Of a stretch of DNA of 64,000 bases, positions 50,901 to 63,003 are shown piece by piece. Numbering within the stretch: the first letter of the stretch is position 1; each line of letters begins with the position of its first letter. A program made the position numbers and the translations under genes. Under the pieces are notes generated by a model that was not told where the DNA came from, searched no databases, and saw only the letters and a program-made list of their open reading frames with translations. This DNA is from Triatoma infestans (Eukaryota; Arthropoda; Insecta; Hemiptera; Reduviidae): contig JAAEAF010013111.1 in NCBI GenBank assembly GCA_011037195.1, positions 92,550 to 156,549 on the forward strand. Reading direction: 5' to 3'.

Positions 50901-53900
50901 GATGCAGACAAATGTATACTACAAATGTATCTATAATAATTAAGTAATAAATATTAATAATAATTAATAGACTTTAATCAACAAATAGTAATATATTAAT
51001 AAATGATGCAACATAAAGAAAGATTGTTCAAATGAAAAAATTCAATGTTAATTTTTGCATTAGATTTAAAATACAAAGTTAAAGCATTAATGACCGTTAA
51101 GACGGAATTCTTTTTAGCTTTATTAAACCCTATTCTTTGAGTGAAGGAAGAAAAGAAATGGAGTAGTAAACCTGTTTGTTGGCCCATGTGTATGCAAACC
51201 AACGGATGACTCTTGCTTCCAATTCTTTGGATACTCTTCTAAACGCCATATACTGCTTTACACCGTCCATTTTATTCTGAAATTCCACTCGCGCCACATT
51301 CATGTTACTAATCATGCTGCCAATATTACCCACAATTGTAGCAAAAATAAGAACTCCGGCTAGAAAATCAGCCACTACAAACAAGTATTCAACATCATTT
51401 TCTGGCTGAGGAGTTTCACCTGTTGAAAAATAGAAATAGGAAATAATTTTTGCGAAATTTAAATAACTGTCCATTATAAATAAATCAAGAGATGATTGCA
51501 GTACCTATAGTTGTAAGTGTTAGTGTTGACCAATAGAAACTGTAGATGTACTGTCTGGATAAAGAAGAATTCTTTTGACCTGTTAAATTGTACACCCAGT
51601 TATCTGAACCGAAACCGATTGCATAGCTAATTGCAAAATAGAAACAAGCGTTCCAATGTATCAAAACGATGATTGCAAATACAACTTTACAAATTCTAAA
51701 CGAATTAGGATAGCCAGTACGTGTTTCTGTTCGATCAAAAAATTCCATCATTCTAGGCAGTCGAATCAGCCTATTCAATCGAACGATCACAGGACAAGGT
51801 ACAACCTTAAGACATGTGGAAGGCGGCCACCATATGTAGGCTATGTCTGTAGGTACCATACTTAGTAAATCGGACACCCACCGTCGAGATTCTATATAAT
51901 TTTGGCGTAATTTTCCCAAATTACGTACCAGTATACCTTGCTCCAGATAACCTAAAACAAATAAAAACTTTTGAGCAAAACAATCCTTATAAATAAACAA
52001 TATTAGAATTGCAAATACCAGCATGTTTAATGAAAGAAACATATATAGTTTTATAATAACAATCTATAATTAATATAACCAAATGAGGTAAAAGAGCTAA
52101 TTACTTTAATACTAGTAGTTCAAAAAGGCTATCCTCAAATTAACTTAAAAGATTTTTCACGAAAACTTAATTAACTGCATCCACTTAATAGAAAGCAATG
52201 CAGAGCAAACTTAAAATTTAACCGAAATAACTAAATTATCCTTAAAGTAAAATTTTAATTTTTATTCAATTTCAAAGATCCACCATATTAAAAAAAAAAA
52301 AAGAATAGTTTTGCAAAAATAGTATTATATTTTGCAAAAAGTTCATTTAATAACTGAACGAACAGAAATCAGAATTCTTTCAGACTAAACACTAATAATA
52401 GAAATGAAAAAATTTAATAATATGAAGTTAACAAAATATTATGAATTATCTTTAAAACTCTTTCAAATCTGGAATGCAGCTTATTTGTCTGGTAAAGGTG
52501 AATATTTGTAAAAGGATACTAAGTTTACTAAAGATCTATAAAGAGACAACTCGCAATGGATACTGAAGCAGTAATGTACATTACAATGAGGACATTAAAG
52601 GCATCTGTAGGTGCTACAGACTGAATACGAATCAGGTGATGGCCATACTGCCATACAGAGTATTCTAGAACAGGAAGAGGACGGAGAGAAACTAAGCCAA
52701 GCATATTCATAGTGTTTCGTAACTCCTACTTTTTGACAATTCTTCCCCTAAATAAGGTATTAATTATCTATTACAATTTATTAAAATAACTCAATGTAAA
52801 TAAAAATTTATATCTAATTATGTAGGAATCAATAAATAAATGCGGCTAGTAAACAAATTATTTGATTTTTACTTCGTCTTGGAAAGTAAATCGTGTAAGA
52901 GGAAGAATGCCAGCTATTTCTCCAGGGTTCTTGGCATGCCTGTATAACAAAATATACACTGGCACCAGCAACATTCACACAATACAGCCTGCAGAGCTGA
53001 TGTTGCAAGAACTTAGTTTAGCGAACCCACAGGCAAAGTCTAGCTCACCATCACACATACACACACACTCACTCTTCTCACAGAATGACTACATTCTATG
53101 CACAACTACTGACATACACAGTATTCCATAACTGACATACAAGGAAACCACAATAGATCTTTCAGGTTGCAATGGATTTCCTGTAGGCATTCACTCAATA
53201 AACATTCAACAAGGGAAAGTGAACTTACCAATTCTTCAAGTACCTTGGCATCCTTGCGGATATCCCAACCTATGACCACACTATCAATGACACTCTCAAC
53301 GCATAGGTATTTGATTTACTCGACTTCACGGGTTCAGCTTACTCACGTAAATACTAGCTCACCAAAAACATTACACTTAAACATCCACTTTCAGATGTCA
53401 ACGGAGCACATGCAATTACTGACAGCCCAGAATCCAACAATAGATCTTTTACCTAAAAGGTCTACAATGGTTTGTTTACTTCGGTATTAGATGTTACAAC
53501 TAATCTAAATTATTTGATATTCTATGTTTTAATTTCACCTGAGCAGGCAATTTCAATCTTTCCCATTAATTAGATCCCTGAGAAGGATGTACTCTGTATT
53601 CACCTACGATCCTACCTTACTCGCATGGGCGAATAAGACCAAGTTATTTCAAAGAAAACTCATGAAAAGGAGTACCGCCTAGCATGGTAAGAGCATGGAG
53701 GTTAATCAATCAGCCACAATTACCTCCGGATTAACCTTACCTCTCCATGTTGGGGTCGAGAGAACAACTCGAAAATTCCCAACCTCAGTAGAAGTGAAGA
53801 ATGTATTGGCCGGGAACAGGACTTCCCAAGTGACACGGATCTGACTCCCTCTTTTATCAATTCCTCTAAAGATGGGATGATTAGGAAATACAGCTTCGTG

Positions 53901-55893
53901 GAAAAACCTCCTCCGCTAGGCGGATAATAAAATTAAGTGAGGCAATAAAGTCGCATTACATGATATCAAGAAACATGCTGTGAGGTGGTTTCCATCACAG
54001 AGCGTCGAGGATCCAGACTCTGGACTGTAGGGTAAGGGATAGGGCTAGACATTCGGGTCCAATAAGAAAGTTCTCGGGAGGTCATCAACACGCAATCGGA
54101 AGATTCAATCCGAAAGAAACTATCACGTGATCCTAGCCCATATTCTATTATTAAATCACTGAAATTGGTTTCGAAATTCCTACTGACCTTGGTAGAAAGA
54201 ACAGAGTTACGCCAGAACATTTTGTCTTGGAAGGTATGGAGATGATGGACAATTAGCTAAGGAAAGTTGCAGCAACTCCTTCATGGAACCGGATTCCTTC
54301 TGTGGGATAAAAGACCAATTTCTCCAAGAACAGGGCATTGCTCTAAAGAGACCTACCGAGACTAAGTTAAGCTAAGACTCTTCTGGGCAGGTAAGACCCG
54401 AAAAGATCTGAGGCATCCCTCTGAGCAAAAATAGACTGGTATGCTAAGATTTGATTTCTCCAAATGGTACTGTAAAATCAGTGGCACCTAAGTCATGTGA
54501 AGAAGCTACCAATCTTGCCCCTATAATTTTTATGGGGATTGGAGTATATTATAAAACCTGATGGACTATGATGCAATGATTCTGAAAAGGTTTAATAGTC
54601 TGGTAATGTCCGTATTTATTTATAGGGGGAATTGAATATTCTTTAAATCCCAGGGCATGAAATTTTTGAAAGAAATAACCATGGAAGGATTCTTTAGGCT
54701 TGGAAGAGTAAATAGTAGAGGACTCAAAGATCTTTAAATTGTTCGCAGCGCAACATGTCACTCTTCCAAAAAAAATGCTTCTATATAATATTTAATTTAA
54801 TTTGCTTTCAAAACATATTGCTCCCTTTATTTCGATCGGGATATTCTAACCATAAAACGAGAAGCATAAACAAAAAAAGTAGTAATTTTTGCGAGACCAT
54901 GAAATTGCTCTAAAATAACATTTGGAATTCACCGGAAAAGCATTGAAACTTTGATTGTCTGTTCCAAATAATTTTGTAATAAACTGTATCCATATTATTA
55001 AGCGTATTTCCATTTTAAATGATATTCACAGTTATTTGAAGCAGATATCTATTTTATATAAAACTTAGAATGTAAATAACAAAAAAGTCTTATTACCTTC
55101 ATGAGCATGAATAACAGTGTCGAGTAAATAGATGAGATCACAGGAATAATCTAAGGAGTACCACAATACTGGATTCAAATTGTTCAGTTCCCAGAATACA
55201 GCTCGCCCAATCATAAATACTAAATTGTAAAGGATAGCAATTGTTACCAATACTAACCACTGAAACAGAAATTGCAATTTATACATTTATTATCTAAGGT
55301 AATAAAACCATCTATAAAATGATACATCTTTAAAGTTTTATGAGGATTCATAAAAACATCAAGAAATTATTGAAGAAGAGTAAAATCAAATGTTTCTTCA
55401 ATTCCAGAGTGATGAAAACCATTAAAAAACAGTGTTTCTTAATTCTCAAATTTAATTCAAATAGGAATGACAATACTTATTTTACAGAATTTCCCTCTTA
55501 GCAATATAAAAGGAAGTGAAGTGAAAAGCTTTTGTTGCAAAGTTTTGATCAATCATTTCAAGAATATTAAGCAAACCGGTAAAAATAACTTTGAAAATAT
55601 CCTCTACATTTTTTAGCCAAACTTACGTTTTTGTCATTGACATTATGGCTCACATTGTGTCAACTATATGGACGACAAAATACTAATTCCATTCCTGAGT
55701 TCAGTATTTTGTATTAACTAAAAATATATTGCCTTAATTTGCATTAAAATATAAAATAATTTACCCTATAATGAAAAGGTTTTGATGGATCTACTGCTAA
55801 ACACGAAGAATCTGTACAAAATACCCGAAGGTTAGATATTCGTTTTTTTGGGACGTCTCTAAATTCCTGTACTTCCTTCTCTTTTCTCCAGCT
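41903..55893 (-). CDS. CngA: CNGA-type cyclic-nucleotide-gated cation channel subunit, 8 exons, N-terminus not found
   Basis: Exons on the minus strand are 55893-55765, 55259-55097, 51951-51505, 51419-51172, 46114-45959, 45687-45288, 43677-43554 and 42029-41903. They join in phase to 597 aa and a stop. In order: S1 ([15 protein letters not shown]), S2 to the Arg-containing S4 ([16 protein letters not shown]), S5, and the pore with selectivity filter TTIGETP (Glu at about 248); a C-linker ([20 protein letters not shown]); a cyclic-nucleotide-binding domain with FGEVSVL and NRRTANV; and a coiled coil ([20 protein letters not shown]). The filter Glu and coiled coil point to an A-type subunit. 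The Thr in RRTAN is the residue tied to cGMP preference in vertebrate CNGA channels. The exon(s) for the cytoplasmic N-terminus must lie right of 55893 and were not found. Introns carry a MITE, a Tc1/mariner-type element and LINE debris. Confidence 0.93.
42480..42745 (-). pseudogene. LINE RNase H 3' fragment
   Basis: On the minus strand [12 protein letters not shown] then VGPEPAVGL parallels EEVDRFAKLGAS and GPEPAVGV of the LINE at 35325-36877, so it is a decayed relative. It lies in the last intron of the CNG channel gene. Confidence 0.5.
42918..43316. mobile_element. MITE-like element of about 400 bp with terminal inverted repeats
   Basis: GTTACCGGCAAAGTATGAAA near 42925 is repeated in inverted form ending near 43306, so the ends form inverted repeats of at least 24 bases set in ATATAT flanks. 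The interior has no transposase. A direct repeat of about 25 bases (ATCTGGTATCTGRGTATAAA) occurs near 43180 and 43218. It lies in the last intron of the CNG channel gene. Confidence 0.6.
45760..45793. repeat. Poly(A) tract of about 33 bases
   Basis: An uninterrupted A run in the channel intron between exons 5 and 6. It may be the tail of an old retroposon, but no body was recognised next to it. Confidence 0.7.
46287..46870. repeat. Short tandem and dispersed duplications in an intron
   Basis: GTTAACGGTAACGAATAACG is present twice (near 46307 and 46358) in tandem units of about 50 bp. Further on, AAGCGGTTTGCAC and a CATTTGACACACAATTTTCT-like phrase each occur twice about 310-410 bases apart. 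The remainder is intron of the channel gene. Confidence 0.5.
47045..48540 (-). mobile_element. Foldback derivative of a Tc1/mariner-superfamily transposon
   Basis: The outer arms (about 47045-47570 and 47997-48540) are inverted copies of each other, starting GGGTGACC and running through TTTAAACGGCGGGAAATTTC. Between them the minus strand encodes 156 residues of transposase (47998-47531) with [17 protein letters not shown] and [11 protein letters not shown], the three acidic sites of the DDE/D fold. The N-terminal DNA-binding half is absent. The left arm continues the transposase C-terminus but has lost five bases (TGTAC) that the right arm keeps, making an early stop. The right arm also has a 25-bp tandem duplication. 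It is non-autonomous and lies in a channel intron. Confidence 0.8.
47531..47998 (-). pseudogene. Transposase fragment (DDE, Tc1/mariner superfamily)
   Basis: This open frame carries all three catalytic Asp positions but no helix-turn-helix N-terminus. It ends [12 protein letters not shown] because of a 5-bp deletion. In another frame the sequence goes on with [20 protein letters not shown], the expected C-terminus. It cannot make an active enzyme. Confidence 0.75.
48650..49990 (+). pseudogene. Decayed LINE: endonuclease end and part of reverse transcriptase
   Basis: Broken frames read [20 protein letters not shown], then [20 protein letters not shown] (end of AP-endonuclease), [20 protein letters not shown] (linker), [12 protein letters not shown] (reverse-transcriptase palm start) and [20 protein letters not shown] (a core RT block). 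Large internal deletions and stops are present. It sits next to the mariner-type element in a channel intron. Confidence 0.65.
52528..52710 (-). other. Unassigned open frame of 60 codons in a channel intron
   Basis: The frame [20 protein letters not shown]... is hydrophobic and ends SCLFIDL-stop. It is not in phase with, or similar to, the flanking channel exons. It may be chance or an old element; no motif was recognised. Confidence 0.2.
52880..54780. other. GC-richer intronic region, probable mobile-element debris
   Basis: Composition differs from the AT-rich flanks over nearly 2 kb. A short [13 protein letters not shown] phrase near 53240 recalls a reverse-transcriptase thumb, but frames are broken and no family is certain. 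It fills most of the intron between channel exons 2 and 3. Confidence 0.3.
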
Positions 55894-56217
55894 CTGGAAA
55901 ATAAAATTTGTAAAACATTTATTTACCATTTGGAACAAAAAAGCAAACAACTTATTTACAAGCAAAATTGTTTTATTTACATTGCTCGTTGCGACGCGCT
56001 TGCATTCTTTATTTTTATTATGTACGTACTGTTGTCTTGGGATCAGAATGCTGTGTTTTTGCACCTCAACAAAGTTGAGCAGCCCCTTTTTTTTGTAAGT
56101 CCATTCAATAAAAATGTTTTCTCTAAATTAAGTGGAAAATAGCACTAAATAACTTCACTTTTTATCTTTGCTTACCAAACAGATTTAACGTTATTGTTTC
56201 CAACTGAATTAAGTTAT

Positions 56218-56660
56218 GAAGAAATTTGGTGAGGATCGGTCAAGAAAAAACATTCAATTATGCCAACGTTTCGACAGAGTTTCCTGTCTTTATCAAGGCT
56301 TTAATATATAGAAAGTCGTGAAGATGTGGAGAAAGAATTTTTAAACATATACATTTGTTACATCGCAGAAACATAAAATGGAAAATTAACACTTACTAGT
56401 GTCTTGTCTTAAATCATCTACCCTAATCTATAGATAAAAATTCATATAATTTCTGTAGATGATTTAAGACAAGACACTAGTAACTGTTACTTTTCCTTTT
56501 TATGTTTCTGCGATATAACAATATGTTTAAAAATTTAAAAGAATTTCCATATCACGACTTTCTATAGATTAAAGTTTTAGGATAAAGACAGGAAACTCTG
56601 TCGAAACGTTGGCATAACTGAATGCTTTTTCTTGACCGATCTTCACCAAATTTCTTCATA
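56218..56660. repeat. Near-perfect 440-bp palindrome with outward-facing hammerhead-like motifs
   Basis: The left arm starts GAAGAAATTTGGTGAGGATC and the right arm ends in its inverted match (about 56660). Pairing continues towards a centre near 56440 (ACTAGTGTCTTGTCTTAAAT near 56397 and its inverse near 56465). Both ends hold GAAACGTTGGC, on minus near 56261-56276 and on plus near 56603-56613. GACAG/CTGTC forms a hairpin just before GAAAC, and GCC/GGC can pair as an outer helix on the left copy. No coding capacity. Confidence 0.7.
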
Positions 56661-59639
56661 AATTAATGTGAATCATTCTAAAAACAAAATTTTTGGAATT
56701 TGTTCTGATAACAGGATAACATATCAGGGTGTTATCTTGAAAGTGGCCTGGCACCCAGGTCGAAAGCTCGATATTGTATACATGAAGTGTTGTATACAAA
56801 TTAAGGACTTTTTGTCTTTTAATTTTAACCATATTTTGTAAAGTTTTTAATTTCAATAAACAAAACAAACTAATGGTGTTAAAAATAATTGTTCGTTTGA
56901 ATTTGTGGGCAATATATTTATGATATTACTTTCCAGATTTGAATACATCCGTTTCGATGGAACTCTAGTCGATAAATCATTCATCGCGTAAAAATAAAGT
57001 TGTAGTATTTCTCCTTGTTTTAATGTTCTTTTATTTAATAAATGATACAGTTCAGCACTGCCCAACTTTGCGATTATTCTTTTAAGAGAGCAGCTCAGTT
57101 TTTTAAATGTACACAAATTCCTTTCACTTAATATAAAAGACTCTAGGGAAAGTAAATTGCTCTTGTTTTATGCAACTTTATAGCCATGAAACATTAATTT
57201 AAATATTATAATGTGCCACTCAGCTGTCAATAAATGGATAGGAAATTGGGTTGACTTAATGATTATCATAACTAAAGTTTTTTAATTTTTCTAGTATTCA
57301 TATTAGTGCTAACAAAATTAATAAAAAAAAAGAAAAAAAAAGAAAATCGGTATGAAGCACTCACTCAACTTTTCTTAATGCAATTCTCATAGTTCTGATC
57401 CGTGGCAAATTTTATTAAAAATAAGAATTTATACTAAATTTTTAGTTCTCTAATGACTCCACTAGGGGATAGTATTATAACTGTACTGTTAGATATTATA
57501 AACCAAAACTTAACGCCTCAGGCCCATCAACCAATCGATTTTACGAGTAAAATATTACAAATAAAAATAAAGTTTTGTGTGTGTAAAAATCCCAAATTTT
57601 AAAAAAAAACATGGAAGCCATGTTCGAAAAAATGTAAATAAAGAAACTAAAAAATTCATTTTGAAAACTTGCACTTGCGGTAACCGACTGTTATCGAATT
57701 TTGTATTTTGTGAACAGCTTTCGAGAAAATAGCGAAATTGTAGGATTTTGACTGAATGTCAAATCACTTGTCTAAATAAAATAGCAAGTTTAAGCTTTCG
57801 TTTTCGAAATATAGTAAATACTAGTAGTAATTTCTCTACAGAAATAAGAGAAAGTAATAAAACATCCATTTTAACATAGACTTAATTATGTTCCAATAAT
57901 AAATAAGGTAATAATTAAAAATTAAGACCGTGTTCAAACGATTAAGATTGAACTTGAATGTTTGAGATATTCATGAAATGAATAAGAGGAAAAGATTTTA
58001 GAGAGGTCACGCTGAAATCAAAGACAACTGGCATTTGCTGTCATTTCCAGGACTAGAAGGTTTATAAGCTACTAAACCTCATGCAAGTCAACTAACCAAC
58101 CATACCGATCCCTGTTCTCAGCACAATGGACCTTCATTTATCATTCTATCAGTCTTACACTACATTCTCCTGTTCTGTATTTAACAACACTACTATTACT
58201 ATAAAGTTGTCCCCGTCAAATTTTCATTAACCAATAACAGTTGAATGAACTCCCTGTGGATTATTCACCTCTATTTCTAAATATGTATACACTCTAATCA
58301 GAGATTTTGATAGAATAATTGGCCATCTTAATTTTAATTTCTTTTTACTTTCTTCTCTTTCTGCTGTTAGAGAAGAAAATATTAAGATCATTTGCGAAAT
58401 TTAGTTTTCACAAAATACACCCGCTTTGAGAGCGAGCACCTAACTCCGGAAATAAATTGCCTACCTCAAAAACGAATAATCATAAGAGTGTAAACTTGAC
58501 ACCATTTGGGTATCACCCAAGGGGATCCGATAGGAAGTTATCGGTCAAAATATTCCAAAAGGAGTTCGACATTACTGAATAGATTTTTCAATTTTTTTTT
58601 TTTAATTTTCCCGAAAACTGCATGTATAATTACTTTTATTTGAAACTTTCTTCAGGACATATTGATTTTTATAAGAGGTTCAGGGAAATGAATTAGACTA
58701 TCCTCTAAAGTGCTACTTCTGACCTACGCTTCCCCTGCCTAAATTTAATTTTAAGGAGGATTAAATATGTTGCTAAAATTCCGAATATGAAGAAAATCAT
58801 ATGAAAGGAAGTGCGGATTCACTGAACTGTATTTTCAGTTTTTTGCGATTCTTAGGTTAACGGTACCTGCGGGTTTCTATACATATGTAATGGATTGCCT
58901 ACAGCCAAAAATCATTTGTCAATCCGCTCACTGCTACATCATTCATCAAGTCACATGAGACGTAACGCAATTCCCAACGACCTTCAAGCTCACCACCTTA
59001 GAAAAGATCAAAATCCGCCGACCTCACCCCCTAGGAAATCTAGATGGAGAAGTTGGTAGAAATAGGGAAGGGTAATTATTTACCTAGGGAAGTTTCAACA
59101 AGTATAAGGGCTAGTTAGACTTAAGAGACATTTTTTAAATAGGTATTCAACAGTCTTCAAGAAGTAATCAAGAAAAAAGCATCTCAAGCAAACATTCTGC
59201 CAGTTCATTCATCATTCATAAGTCTATCATTTCTATTCATTACCACTTTAATTTAATAGTTTTGTAAAGTCTATGCAGTACTCGCAATCTCAGTTAATAT
59301 ATCAGTAATCAATGTACTTTTTCTTCTTCTATTCTCTTTCCAACTGTCCAACTACATAAAAATTCCACTACACATTATGTTAGAGACAATCTAGTGATGG
59401 GGAATACTATTAGTTCGGTTTTTGAACAAGTGGTGGCAGAAAAGATGGCAAACGAGAGAGATCAGCTGAGAGGAGGTGTGTGTTTTTAAATTTGAATTGT
59501 TCGTGTTCTTTTTGTTGATAATTTAAGTTGAGTATTTAAAAAGACATTTAATTAAAGTATATACTACAAATAAATTCAATTTGATCTAATATTTTGTTTA
59601 TCAAGGAATATTTTGTTTATCTTTGATCCTATTTTGTAT

Positions 59640-60210
59640 ATCTTGTTTATCTTTTAGGAAGTTTTTTGGGAAATTGAGAAGTTAACACATATCGTTCGTT
59701 CGCGGCACCTTTGAAGATTAAGTCCCCATTCATTTTTATAACTCTGTTGACGTACTTTGTTGTTAAAACTCTTGCAAATTCATAAAACTTTATTTCTCTT
59801 TCAAACATCGCCAACCTAGTCTTAAGCTTTTCTCGCTCTCTTTTTGGGGCTGGGATTGTCAGCTTCATTCATGTCGTAGTTTTCGCCCCTCCTTACTTTC
59901 CCACACTCCTTAGATATCTTCTACCCCTTTAAGTAATTCCTTCACTTGCTCACTAGATTTTGATGAATGAACTTCGCAAAATTTAGTTATCGCGCCTCTT
60001 CAGTGTATTGTCAGTGCTCACCGGCAAAATGTTTCTTCCTTATACTTGCCGAACAATAACATTTAGATTTAGTACTTTTACCCCTGAAAGGTGGAAATAC
60101 ACCTTCCGCGCCTCTCCAAGTGCCCGCACCGAGTTTGTATATAACTTCATAGGAAGACACCTTGCTACCTCAGGAACAGTTCTTGGAAGAGCTCCGCTTC
60201 TCTAGCTATT
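59640..60210 (-). pseudogene. Possible LINE ORF1-like fragment
   Basis: Minus-strand frames read ITKFCEVHSSKSSEQVKELL and, after breaks, KREREKLKTRLAMFEREIKF and GDLIFKGAANERYVL. The coding-like, charged composition and GC-richer context suggest an ORF1 of an R1-type LINE. No diagnostic zinc knuckle is visible, so the assignment is weak. Confidence 0.3.
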
Positions 60211-60689
60211 AGGGCTCATCCGCCCCTAGTTTCTTTAAATCTTATATCTATATAGGAATTACTCACCGCACTCCCACCTTTTACTAACACGCTCTCTTCT
60301 CGTTTCTCTCTCTCTCACACACACAATCTCATTTGCAAATACACGCCACATAAACACACCCCTTTCTCGCATATTTCTCCCTTTCCCTTTCGGCTTCTTC
60401 AGCTCATTGAGCCTTCAATTCAAGTTTTCATCACCGCTCCTGAGCCACCGTTTGCAGCAAGGTGAGTGGCACCATTTATTTCGACTTTTATTAATTTTTT
60501 GTAGCTAGATCTCTTCGGTCCTGCAACCTTCTCGCCATTTACATCGAGTGTCTGGTTTACGCCCAGACACATACAAATACTCATCACTTTTGTTTGAAAC
60601 TATATTCTGAGAAAATGGATTTTAGGTAGTTGTGGAGGGAACTGGAATGCCATACATGAGACTATCAAAATACCATTTCATTATATTTA

Positions 60690-60930
60690 AGGGAAGGGAT
60701 TAGCTCAATGGTTACCGCACTGGGCTCCCACGCGTAGGTTACCTGGTTCGAGACCAACGGTGATGCTTTAGATTTTCTCTACCTAGGAACATCTACAGCT
60801 CACTATCCGGTGATGGACAGGGTTGTTTGTAATGAGAGAAAACTGCCCGAAGGCCGGCAGTTCACTAAAAAGGCTCCGGTTGCCAATGACTGTAGATGTT
60901 AACGCGGCTTAAGTTAAAATATATATATAT
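60690..60930 (+). repeat. tRNA-derived SINE, full-length copy
   Basis: The head has a pol III A box (TTAGCTCAATGGTTA) and a B box (GGTTCGAGACC). A body with CCGAAGGCCGGCAGTTCACT and GGCTCCGGTTGCCAATGACT follows, then a tail TGTTAACGCGGCTTAAGTTA and (TA)n. The head would not fold as a functional tRNA. Confidence 0.75.
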
Positions 60931-62079
60931 ATAGTTTAAGATTAACCAAGTGTATAATATTGAAGGCAACTATAAATAGTTGTGTCAGTATATAGTATAA
61001 TACTTTATTGAAATAAGTGACCCACTCGAAGAAAGGTATAGTATAATTGGCTGGAGAAGCCCAAGGCCATTTGAATGAATCAAGAAAGAAACGCCATGAG
61101 AAAGGAGAAGAAATTACTAAAAATATTTTTTATTATTAAAAACTACATAAAAAATATTATTAATGTCTGTGAAAATAAAGAAAATAATACGATTGCAATT
61201 GATTTACAACGAATCTGAAAGAACGGAATGACTTGGAAGGACATTATATCTAGTTTTTGTAGGTTAATCAATTGCTGGAATCTAAGAAACTCTCTCCAAA
61301 AATAAGAAATTTAAAATAGAAATATCTCATATATCTTTAGCTTTTTTGATTAATAATGACTACTATAACTGTAGGAAATGTAGATTAAAAAGTCTACTCA
61401 ATATTCAATGTTGATATGCCTTTTAACAACATATTACTAGAACAAGTTAATGTAGGTAAATATTTTAAAGCGCAATAAGGAAGGATAGCATAGAATTTTT
61501 TATAAAATTTATCTAACATTAAATATAAATTGATTATCTATGATGATAAATTTTTTCAAGTATCTACCATATTGTTCACTTTCGAAGGGCCAATATGTCA
61601 TAAATCACTTGCCAGTTAGTAGAGAGATAGAGAGAATAAAATCATTCCATTATTTGATATCGTTATACAATCCCCCCTTCTGTGGCCAATATGTTTGTTG
61701 TACACTTAAGTGGAGAGCATGTTGTTACACAACAAAACAATATACAATAAAAAACGAAAATTGCTAAAACAAATTCGTTAACATCAGAGTGAAAACAATA
61801 CACAAAAAAAAAAATACTAACGGGTGATTCTATTGGTTTTATTTTGTTTTCAAAGCATACACCCGATCGTTTGGTCATCTGTTAATTTTATAACAGAGTA
61901 ATTCGATTAATTAAGCATCAATAAAAGAAAATTAAAACAAAACAAGAAAAAAAAAACGGTGTAAAAAATCACAAGATGTTTTCTCCTACAGCAACTATTT
62001 AAATCATTATAGTAAAAAAATTGTCTGCAAACTTGGACTTTTAATCTACTTACCCTTTTAATCTAATCTAATCTGGAAC

Positions 62080-62135
62080 CCGGGACCTCCAAAGAGGTTC
62101 AGCACTTAGACCACTGCTGGGTCCATTAATTGTGA
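62080..62135 (-). repeat. SINE head fragment
   Basis: On minus, CAGTGGTCTAAGTGCTGAAC then GGAGGTCCCGGGTTC resembles the A and B boxes of a tRNA-like head; no body follows. Confidence 0.4.
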
Positions 62136-62169
62136 GAGTGCCTTAGCCTCGCAATATTTTACCATATAA

Positions 62170-62530
62170 TGTATATTTCCGTGTTAGCCATTTTCCAATG
62201 GCCCCACAGGCAGTTCTGTACGAGATGCCGGAAAGGGCGTTCGTGAGGCGCCCTCCTTTGCCAGCCTGTCGGCCTCTTCGTTACCTTGAATGCCTTTCTG
62301 TTTCGGCATCCAGCCTAGAAGAAGGCTATTGTGGTTTGCCAGAGATTCTAACTGTTCACGGCATTCTTTAAAATCCTCGACCTAATGCAGTTCACCTCTT
62401 AAGCCTTTAGTGTGGCCTGGCTGTCACAGAAGATCGCAATTCTCCTGCTCATTACGCCCTTATCCCTAAGATATTGGGCACAACTTAAAACGGCGAAGAG
62501 TTCACCTTGAAAGACCGTTGGGTTACTACC
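62170..62530 (-). pseudogene. LINE RNase H fragment
   Basis: Minus-strand frames read VFQGELFAVLSCAQYLRDKG, IAIFCDSQATLKA, and then in another frame GNEEADRLAKEGASRTPFP: RNase H of an R1/Jockey-type LINE with its Glu and Asp catalytic residues but broken by stops and shifts. It belongs to a different subfamily from the copy at 35325. Confidence 0.6.
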
Positions 62531-62804
62531 CCACCCTTAATTTCTTTATTTTTATGATGATCTTAATATGATACAAGAATTTTCATATAAAGTCCGGTGG
62601 AGAACAGTACATATTACCTATTGATGATACCTATGACATGCCACCTGCAAGTGGCTGATTTTAAATCACTAGCCAACGCCACTATTATTAATTCTCAACT
62701 AAAGTTGAGTTGGATATGCCTAATGAGGTAAGCCTTAAGTCAGAGAAGCCCCTAAAATATATTTTTTTCATAAAAGTGATAGATTAATATATATATTTTT
62801 TAAT

Positions 62805-63003
62805 TTAAGGCGCCCGGAGCCTTCTCAGTGCACTGCCAGCCTCCGGACAGTGTTCTCTCGTTACAGACAACACTGTCCATTACCGGACAGTGAGCTTAGA
62901 GGCTTCTAAGAAGAAAAAATCTAAGGGTAGCATAGCTGGACTCGAACCCGGCTCCTCCGCGTGGAAGTCCAGTATGCTAACCACTTAGCTATTCCCTTCC
63001 CTA
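62805..63003 (-). repeat. tRNA-derived SINE, second full-length copy
   Basis: On minus, AATAGCTAAGTGGTTAGCAT (A box) and GGTTCGAGTCC (a perfect B box) head the copy. The body contains GGACAGTGTTGTCTGTAACG and GTCCGGAGGCTGGCAGTGCA, and the tail GGCTCCGGGCGCC. It aligns with the copy at 60690-60930. Confidence 0.75.

Noticed and set aside
60690..60765. tRNA gene
   Set aside because: A and B boxes are present but the cloverleaf is not completed, and the sequence continues into a SINE body found in other copies.
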